This document shows positions 5,409 through 10,755 of a stretch of 10,755 nucleotides of DNA, in pieces. This DNA is from Flavobacteriales bacterium (GTDB lineage Bacteria; Bacteroidota; Bacteroidia; Flavobacteriales; BACL11). The translations under genes and the position numbers were made by a program. The DNA lies in NCBI GenBank assembly GCA_012960835.1, contig DUAL01000296.1:1-10755 (forward strand). Direction: 5' to 3'. The notes beneath the pieces are model-generated. The model had not been told where the DNA came from. It was given only the letters and a program-made list of their open reading frames with translations, and ran no database searches. Numbering within the stretch: position 1 is the first letter of the stretch; the number at the start of each line of letters is the position of its first letter.

Positions 5409-5783
5409 TTAAATCTTAGTTTCATAATGTGCGTGTTCAATTAGTTCATCTAGAGTTACTACTTCCAGTGTTTTCTCATTGGTTGCTTCCAGTACTACTA
5501 GTGGAGCACAATTATTCTGATAAGCTTCTTTCCAGCGCAAAGCACATAAGCACCATTTTTCTCCGGATTTTACTCCAGGAAAATTAAATTCCGGTCGGGG
5601 AGTGCTTAAATCATTTCCCCTTTCGGCAGAAAAAATCAAAAAATCGGTGGTCGCAATAATACAAACTGTGTGCAAACCAATATCAGTATCGTCCGTATTA
5701 CAACAGCCATCTCTAAAATAACCAGTAATCGGATTTTCACTACAAATCATTAATGACTCCCCAAAAACATTTTTATTTTCCAT
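5409..5783 (-). CDS. DUF2237 family protein
   Basis: 124 residues, the usual length of the family. The sequence begins NVFGE at residues 5-9 and shows the family's hallmarks: C14-S15, GYFRDGCCNT (residues 21-30), HTVC with C41, FSAERGNDLSTPRPEF, FPGVKSGEKWCLCALRWKEA (residues 68-87) and APLVVLEATNEKTLE. Five conserved cysteines (14, 27, 28, 41, and the CxC pair 78/80) suggest metal or redox chemistry, but no function has been established for the family to my knowledge. No signal peptide, so cytoplasmic. It starts at the ATG at 5781-5783, with a -7 box 17 bases upstream, and ends at the bidirectional terminator. It is a single-gene unit, divergent from bipA. Confidence 0.93.
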   Translation of the reverse strand: MENKNVFGESLMICSENPITGYFRDGCCNTDDTDIGLHTVCIIATTDFLIFSAERGNDLSTPRPEFNFPGVKSGEKWCLCALRWKEAYQNNCAPLVVLEATNEKTLEVVTLDELIEHAHYETKI

Positions 5784-5800
5784 ATAAAAAATTTAGATAG

Positions 5801-5808
5801 CAAATATA
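5801..5808 (-). promoter_or_regulatory. Bacteroidota -7 box for the DUF2237 gene
   Basis: On the minus strand this reads TATATTTG, an exact TAnnTTTG match, 17 bases upstream of the ATG. That is the same spacing as for the DUF4019 gene. No clear TTG -33 element is visible. Confidence 0.5.
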
Positions 5809-5888
5809 TTGCTTTATATAATAGGAAGATTAATCATTGAGTGTAAATCTGAAGCAAAACTATTCTGTTTAGTCATCAAAAATAAAAA

Positions 5889-5901
5889 GCTGTTTTACAG
5901 C
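5889..5901. repeat. Short palindrome GCTGT-TTT-ACAGC upstream of bipA
   Basis: A perfect 5-bp inverted repeat with a 3-base loop, 22 bases upstream of the bipA -7 box, roughly where a -33 element or an upstream operator would lie. It may be a regulator site; no further support is visible. Confidence 0.25.
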
Positions 5902-5922
5902 ATGTTAATAGTAAAACAATAC

Positions 5923-5930
5923 TACTTTTG
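5923..5930 (+). promoter_or_regulatory. Bacteroidota -7 box of bipA
   Basis: TACTTTTG matches TAnnTTTG exactly and lies 18 bases before the ATG at 5949. The consistent 17-18 base spacing shared by three genes here supports these boxes as real promoters with very short leaders. Confidence 0.55.
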
Positions 5931-5948
5931 CCGACTTAAATTTTGAAT

Positions 5949-7712
5949 ATGCAATCCATCAGAAACATAGCTATTATTGCCCATGTCGATCATGGTAAAA
6001 CTACCTTAGTTGACAAGATAATTGAGGAATGTAAAATATTGGATGAAAGGAAAGAACGCACAGAATTATTGTTAGATAGCAATGATTTGGAAAGAGAAAG
6101 AGGGATTACAATCCTATCCAAAAATGTATCGGTAACTTATAAAGGGGTAAAAATTAATGTAATTGACACCCCAGGCCATGCCGACTTTGGCGGAGAGGTA
6201 GAACGAGTACTAAAGATGGCAGATGGCGTATTGCTTTTAGTGGACGCCTTTGAAGGTGCTATGCCGCAAACGCGCTTTGTTTTGGGTAAAGCTTTGGAGT
6301 TAGGACTAAAACCAATTGTGGTAGTGAACAAAGTAGATAAAGAAAATTGTACGCCCGATTTGGTGCAAGATGCAGTTTTTGATTTGATGTTTAATTTGGA
6401 TGCAACTGAAGATCAGTTAGATTTTGAAACCATATTTGGTTCTTCAAAATTTGGGTGGATGAGCACAGATTGGAAAAATCCTACCAATAATATTACCGCT
6501 TTATTAGATACTGTATTGGAACAAATCCCTGAAGCACCTTATAAAGAAGGAACTCCGCAGATGCAAATCACTTCATTAGATTATTCCAAATTTGTTGGCA
6601 GAATTGCCATTGGCAGAATTTTTAGAGGAGATTTACAAGAAAATAAAGATTATATGCTTTGCAAGGTAAATGGAGAAAAAAAGAAAGTGAGAATAAAGGA
6701 ATTGCATGTATTTGAGGGGATGGGTAAAGTGCAAGTAAAAACTGCTAGGAGTGGAGATATTTGTTCAATGGTAGGAATAGAGGGTTTTGAGATTGGTGAT
6801 ACTCTTGCCGATTTAGAGAATCCAGAAGAATTACCAAGAATAGCTATTGATGAACCAACCATGAGCATGCTTTTCACTATTAATAATTCCCCTTTCTTTG
6901 GGAAGGAAGGAAAGTTTGTTACTTCTCGTCATTTAAGAGAAAGATTATATCAGGAGTTGGAAAAGAACTTAGCCCTTAAAGTAGAGGATACCGATTCGGA
7001 AGATAAATTTAATGTTTATGGTAGAGGTATTTTGCATTTATCGGTACTAATTGAAACCATGCGTAGGGAAGGATACGAGTTACAAGTGGGGAAACCACAA
7101 GTTATTTTTAAGCAGATTGACGGCAGAAAATGTGAGCCAATGGAAACATTAGTAATTGATGTGCCAGAAGAATTTTCAGGCAAAGCCATAGAATTAGTAA
7201 CAAAACAGAAAGGCAATTTGTTAGTAATGGAGCCAAAAGGAGATTTGCAACATTTGGAGTTTGATATTCCCTCAAGAGGATTGATTGGACTTAGAAACAA
7301 TATGCTAACTGCCACAGCAGGAAATGCTGTAATGACACACCGATTTAGAGAATACGCTACATTTAAAGGATCTATTCCGGAAAGAAACAAAGGTTCCTTA
7401 ATTTCAATGGAAGCTGGTGCGTCAACCGCTTTTGCCATCAACCGATTGCAAGATAGAGGAAGATTCTTTATAACTCCTGGAGACATAATCTATAAAGGAC
7501 AAGTTATTGGCGAAAACACAAGAGATAATGATTTGGATGTAAATGTGATAAAAGGAAAGCAATTAACCAATATGCGTAAATCTGGTTCTGATGAGGCGGT
7601 AAATATTGCTCCAAAGATTGATTTCTCATTAGAAGAATCTATGGAATACATTCAAGCAAATGAATACTTGGAGGTAACGCCTGAGAGTTTGCGAATGAGG
7701 AAGATTTCATAA
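5949..7712 (+). CDS. typA: Ribosome-associated translational GTPase BipA/TypA
   Basis: 587 residues, close to the family's roughly 600. The frame also contains a TTG two codons earlier, but ATG at 5949 gives the standard start of the family. GTPase motifs: P-loop AHVDHGKT (residues 11-18), switch I ERGITI with T54, DTPGH (73-77), NKVDK (127-131), and a G5-like GSSKFGW. Elongation-factor domains II and III follow, then an EF-G-like domain V (G-x-LHLSVLIETMRREGYE), and the BipA-specific C-terminal domain (PSRGLIGLR, ERNKGSLISMEAG, TRDNDLDVN, LTNMRKSGSDEA). BipA binds the ribosome in the EF-G site and, in studied bacteria, aids large-subunit assembly and growth at low temperature or under stress. 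The protein stops soon after the SLRMRK segment, so the tail is a little shorter than in many homologues. It is transcribed alone from its own promoter. Confidence 0.98.
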   Translation: MQSIRNIAIIAHVDHGKTTLVDKIIEECKILDERKERTELLLDSNDLERERGITILSKNVSVTYKGVKINVIDTPGHADFGGEVERVLKMADGVLLLVDAFEGAMPQTRFVLGKALELGLKPIVVVNKVDKENCTPDLVQDAVFDLMFNLDATEDQLDFETIFGSSKFGWMSTDWKNPTNNITALLDTVLEQIPEAPYKEGTPQMQITSLDYSKFVGRIAIGRIFRGDLQENKDYMLCKVNGEKKKVRIKELHVFEGMGKVQVKTARSGDICSMVGIEGFEIGDTLADLENPEELPRIAIDEPTMSMLFTINNSPFFGKEGKFVTSRHLRERLYQELEKNLALKVEDTDSEDKFNVYGRGILHLSVLIETMRREGYELQVGKPQVIFKQIDGRKCEPMETLVIDVPEEFSGKAIELVTKQKGNLLVMEPKGDLQHLEFDIPSRGLIGLRNNMLTATAGNAVMTHRFREYATFKGSIPERNKGSLISMEAGASTAFAINRLQDRGRFFITPGDIIYKGQVIGENTRDNDLDVNVIKGKQLTNMRKSGSDEAVNIAPKIDFSLEESMEYIQANEYLEVTPESLRMRKIS

Positions 7713-7726
7713 GGCACCTAAAACTA

Positions 7727-7744
7727 AGTATTTTACAAAATACT
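7727..7744. repeat. AT-rich inverted repeat after bipA
   Basis: AGTATTTT-AC-AAAATACT is a perfect 8-bp inverted repeat 15 bases after the bipA stop. It lacks a following T-run, so it is not a canonical intrinsic terminator, but it could protect or define the 3' end of the bipA mRNA. Confidence 0.4.
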
Positions 7745-7806
7745 AGATATAGACAAACAACCACTTCTGTCCTATAATTAATATTATGTTAAATAGAAAA
7801 TAATTG

Positions 7807-7826
7807 AAAAAAGGAAGATTTCTCCC
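7807..7826 (-). terminator. Intrinsic terminator of the M16-TPR operon
   Basis: On the minus strand, GGGAG-AAAT-CTTCC is followed by six T. The 5-bp stem (with one G-T wobble) sits 13 bases after the TAA of the TPR gene. The stem is short but the T-run and position are right. Confidence 0.5.
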
Positions 7827-7839
7827 CCTTTCGTTTATC

Positions 7840-9030
7840 TTACTTTAATTCAGCTAAAAGCTTTTTCATTTTACTGGACTTATCATAGTCACCTTTTAAG
7901 GCATATAATTGTTTTAAGGAAATAATTGTATTCTTATCTTCCTTATTCAAATTAAATGCATCTTCCATGTAAGGCAAAGCTTTTGCAAAATTCTCAGTTG
8001 CTTGTTTTGTGAGAGTCTTATATTTAAGATCTAATGATGTATTACTAGCTTCATCCTTTAATTTCACCCCATAATTGAAATAAAGTGCGCCTAGATTATA
8101 ATTGGTGCTAAATGAGCTAGGATTAAGTTCTATTGCAGCTTTGTAATCTGCTTCCGCTTTTACAATATTTCCTTCTTGATCGTAAATAGTTCCTCTGTTA
8201 AAATAAAGTAAATCATTTTCAGGATCTAACACAATTGCTTTTCCTAATTTCTCAATAAGCTCTACGGTTCTATTTAATTGAATGTAAAGGTTAATTTCCG
8301 TATTTATCAAACTCTGGTCTTCTTCAAACATCTCTCTTCCCATTGCTAAATACTCTATTGCTTTATCCGTATTATCTTCCGCAATATAAATATTACTCAT
8401 ATGAATATAAATGGCGGGTTCGTTAAAGTTAATGTCAATTAGTTGTTGCAAAAGTTCCTTTGATTTTTTGTTGTCCTTCATTTTATTTGAAGCAAAAAAG
8501 GAATTATACAAAATAGTTTCTTTAGTTATATTTCCTCTTTTTAGTTGGTCTTCCTCATCATGTGGAATCACATCAAATATTGCATTATATAGTTTAATTG
8601 CTCTTTTATATTGGCCAGCATTATATTCCTCAATTGCCTGATTAAAAAGTTTATAGGAACATTGTACCAATCCAGACAACACATCTTCTTTTGGTGTCCA
8701 TTTCCGAACAATAATTCTACCTTTATGGTCGGCTTGCAAACATTTCAGATAGGCTTCTGTAGCTTTAAGCACAGCATCCTTATCTAATTCAGAATGTTTT
8801 TGAGCTATTTCTAAATAAATAGGTGCTCTATAATTCCACATCTTTGGATCGTTAGATGTGCTTTCTGTATTGTACGCCTGATCAATAAAATTCTTAGCTT
8901 CCTCTAACTTTTCCGTATTATCACCCTTAAACTGCTTAAATGTAATTGCAGCAGAAGTAACATTGTGTTTTTGGGCAACACTGCAAATTGTAATAAAAGT
9001 AAAAAACAAAAGAAGTGTTATTTTATTCAT
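7840..9030 (-). CDS. Exported tetratricopeptide-repeat protein
   Basis: 396 residues from the ATG at 9028-9030. The frame is open upstream, but this start gives a signal peptide, MNKITLLLFFTFITICSVAQ, with a cut near AQ, and leaves only four bases after the stop of the upstream gene. The mature protein is mostly helical repeats. The clearest TPR units are at about residues 126-158 (FNQAIEEYNAGQYKRAIKLY), 205-238 (IYIAEDNTDKAIEYLAMG) and 273-306 (YFNRGTIYDQEGNIVKAEAD), with weaker ones between and after, including 365-394. TPRs are protein-binding scaffolds; no enzymatic domain is visible. It is probably periplasmic or envelope-associated. Being second in an operon with an M16 peptidase-like protein suggests a shared envelope proteolysis or quality-control role, which is inference. 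A terminator follows. Confidence 0.92.
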   Translation of the reverse strand: MNKITLLLFFTFITICSVAQKHNVTSAAITFKQFKGDNTEKLEEAKNFIDQAYNTESTSNDPKMWNYRAPIYLEIAQKHSELDKDAVLKATEAYLKCLQADHKGRIIVRKWTPKEDVLSGLVQCSYKLFNQAIEEYNAGQYKRAIKLYNAIFDVIPHDEEDQLKRGNITKETILYNSFFASNKMKDNKKSKELLQQLIDINFNEPAIYIHMSNIYIAEDNTDKAIEYLAMGREMFEEDQSLINTEINLYIQLNRTVELIEKLGKAIVLDPENDLLYFNRGTIYDQEGNIVKAEADYKAAIELNPSSFSTNYNLGALYFNYGVKLKDEASNTSLDLKYKTLTKQATENFAKALPYMEDAFNLNKEDKNTIISLKQLYALKGDYDKSSKMKKLLAELK

Positions 9031-9034
9031 GATT

Positions 9035-10755
9035 TTAGTATTTAATTTCATTAATTCTAAAATTATATTCCATTCCATCTTTTGAGGATTTAAGATTTTC
9101 TAATTTCTTCTTAATAAGATATTTGTTTCCTACAATCACAATAGCCATTTTATCAGGATGTATTTTAGCTTTTGCAATAGCATCAATATCAGCTTTTGTG
9201 ATTGAATTTAAGATGGCTGCCTGTTTATCAAGATAGCCTTTATCTAAATCATACGTTAGAATCTTATTTAGAAACCCTAATTTTTGATATGCTGTTTCAT
9301 ATTCTAAGGCTTCACCTCCAATAAATGCATCTTTTGTAAATTGCAATTCTTTTTCTGAAATTCCAACAGTAGTATATGAATTAAAATCCTTAAATATCTC
9401 GACTAAAGCACTATCTGTAGCTTCTGTCTTGACACTGGAAGTCATTCCGAAAATTCCATTTGTTTTTGAAGCACTAAAAAAAGAATACGCCCCATAAGTC
9501 CATCCTTTATCTTCTCTAAGATTTAAGAAGAATCGACCACTCATACCCCCTCCTAATGGATAATTCATTATTTGAGACTTAAAATGATCTCCATCTACGT
9601 CATACTTATCAGATAAATGACCCATTACAATAAACGATTGTGAAGCCCCCTCTTTATCTAATAAATAAATTTGGGTTTCATTAATAGATGGGAAATTGAA
9701 TTCGGAAGGAATCTCCACTTTCTTTGAGCTCCAATTTCTAAGAAAATCTATTTTAGATAGAAGTGTCTTTCTGTCAATATCCCCTACTACTACTAATGAG
9801 CTAACGGAAGGAGAGTAATTATTATAGTATGCTTGAACATCTGATAATTTAATTTTTTTAATTGATTTTTCTGTAGTTACTCTACCAAATGGAGTTTCAC
9901 CAAATAATTGATTGCTTAAATAAGTGAACCCTAAATATTGTGCATTCTTTTTGCTTGCCTCCATTCCTTCTAAGGTCTGCTTTTTTACTCTTTTAAAATC
10001 ATCTTTATTAAATGCGGGTCTAAGTAGTTTTTCTTCAGCTATTGCTAGTGTAGCGTCTATATTCTTAGTTAATGACTCAATGTACATTGTAGTTCTATCT
10101 CCACCAGCAGAGAATGAAACTGAACTTCCTAATTTTTGCAGTTCAACACTAATTTCTTCAGATGTATATTTACTTGTGCTTTCACTCATCATGTTTGCAG
10201 TCAGTTCAGCTAAACCAGTAAGCTTTTTATCTACCAATAATCCTCCTCCCTCAATTTTTAAACGCATATATACTTTAGGAAGTTCAGATGATTGAGTTCC
10301 TATTATCTTAAGACCATTCTCAAATGTTTCTTTGTAATAATCTGGAACTATAGCTGCTTTAGCAGAAGCTGCTTTAGGCTGAATATTTCTATCAAAAGAA
10401 TCTTCAGGTCTGTTATACGTTAAGCCTACATACTGAGGATCTTCTTTTAAGATTAAATCAGCATTTGGATTCATTGATATCATAGAATCTAGTTTTTCTA
10501 CAAAAGGACTCTTTGGACGAACCTGACAAATTACTGCTTTTCTATTTTTTATATATTTATTAAATACCCTCATCACATCTTTTCTAGTAACATTATTATA
10601 TCTTTCTAGTTCAGAAGATATATTACATTTACCTCTACCTAACCATTCCCAAGACGATATAGTGCTAGCCTTTGATGCTATAGACATCTTCATGTTAATG
10701 CTTTGTGATTCCATTCCTGTTTTTACCATAGCTAAATCTTCATCACTAAAACCCT
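9035..10755 (-). CDS. M16 (pitrilysin/insulinase-like) zinc peptidase family protein, C-terminal half (5' partial)
   Basis: The frame stays open to the right edge (GFSDEDLA precedes the first internal Met), so the N-terminus, signal peptide and first HxxEH site lie outside. 572 residues are visible. The first roughly 110 are the end of the first M16 pair. The second M16 unit begins near PDYYKETFENGLKIIG, with its active-site position at about 10190-10219 reading TGLAELTANMM. Active members have H-x-x-E-H there; here the three key residues are Glu, Ala and Asn, so this half cannot bind zinc in the usual way. It keeps the M16 C-terminal signature GGGMSGRFFLNLRED and KGWTYGAYS. This matches two-unit M16 proteins in which the N-terminal half is catalytic and the C-terminal half helps enclose the peptide. 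Expected location is periplasm or outer membrane. It is followed four bases later by a TPR gene. Confidence 0.95.
   Translation of the reverse strand, partial: GFSDEDLAMVKTGMESQSINMKMSIASKASTISSWEWLGRGKCNISSELERYNNVTRKDVMRVFNKYIKNRKAVICQVRPKSPFVEKLDSMISMNPNADLILKEDPQYVGLTYNRPEDSFDRNIQPKAASAKAAIVPDYYKETFENGLKIIGTQSSELPKVYMRLKIEGGGLLVDKKLTGLAELTANMMSESTSKYTSEEISVELQKLGSSVSFSAGGDRTTMYIESLTKNIDATLAIAEEKLLRPAFNKDDFKRVKKQTLEGMEASKKNAQYLGFTYLSNQLFGETPFGRVTTEKSIKKIKLSDVQAYYNNYSPSVSSLVVVGDIDRKTLLSKIDFLRNWSSKKVEIPSEFNFPSINETQIYLLDKEGASQSFIVMGHLSDKYDVDGDHFKSQIMNYPLGGGMSGRFFLNLREDKGWTYGAYSFFSASKTNGIFGMTSSVKTEATDSALVEIFKDFNSYTTVGISEKELQFTKDAFIGGEALEYETAYQKLGFLNKILTYDLDKGYLDKQAAILNSITKADIDAIAKAKIHPDKMAIVIVGNKYLIKKKLENLKSSKDGMEYNFRINEIKY

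Noticed and set aside
5943..5948. TTG start two codons before the bipA ATG
   Set aside because: The ATG at 5949 gives the usual family N-terminus, and the TTG adds nothing conserved.
7016..7486. Long antisense open frame inside bipA, and similar ones at 2340-2612, 2834-3043, 6137-6331, 6650-6877, 8411-8641 and 9924-10295
   Set aside because: They lie entirely opposite strongly supported genes, have low-complexity or composition-driven sequences and show no recognisable domain or start signals.
9031..9078. Longer N-terminus of the TPR protein overlapping the M16 gene
   Set aside because: It would bury the signal peptide behind 16 unrelated residues; the ATG at 9030 gives a normal exported protein four bases after the upstream stop.

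Overview
The window looks like chromosomal DNA from a member of the Bacteroidota, probably a flavobacterium-like lineage. Four things point there. The sequence is AT-rich. It carries a very large surface protein ending in the CHU_C / gliding-motility-associated C-terminal domain, which is the sorting signal of type IX secretion (T9SS). Three start-proximal boxes match the Bacteroidota -7 promoter consensus TAnnTTTG, and obvious Shine-Dalgarno sequences are absent. The small-gene families (DUF4019, DUF2237, Gln-after-signal-peptide lipid-free exports) are also common in that phylum. I cannot name a species.

Layout, left to right. Positions 2-3496 (+) hold the C-terminal part of a giant secreted adhesin-like protein: PKD/Ig-like domains, seven two-cysteine Ig-like repeats, a MAM domain nested inside the third repeat, and CHU_C at the end. 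A run of nine G lies inside the CHU_C coding sequence. A 75-residue membrane protein (3496-3723, +) begins in the stop codon of the adhesin (TAATG). Its stop overlaps the stop of a convergent exported DUF4019 protein (3720-4193, -). Two 65-residue paralogues (4441-4638 and 5141-5338, +) follow, each with its own terminator and each preceded by the same 14-base leader. The roughly 450 noncoding bases between them carry several copies of the motif TAACCTAG in both orientations and an 8-bp inverted repeat. Next is a DUF2237 protein (5409-5783, -), which shares a bidirectional terminator with the second paralogue. The translational GTPase BipA/TypA (5949-7712, +) has its own promoter. Finally, on the minus strand, an M16-type zinc-peptidase-like protein (9035 to the right edge, N-terminus outside the window) is followed four bases later by an exported TPR protein (7840-9030).

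Most genes are housekeeping or hypothetical singletons and do not form one pathway. Two local units are convincing: the adhesin plus its translationally overlapping small membrane protein, and the M16 peptidase plus TPR pair. The parts most worth a second look are the G9 tract in the T9SS sorting domain (a possible phase switch), the twin 65-residue genes with their shared leader, and the motif cluster between them. I see no transposase, integrase, CRISPR array, tRNA, rRNA or recognisable defence system.
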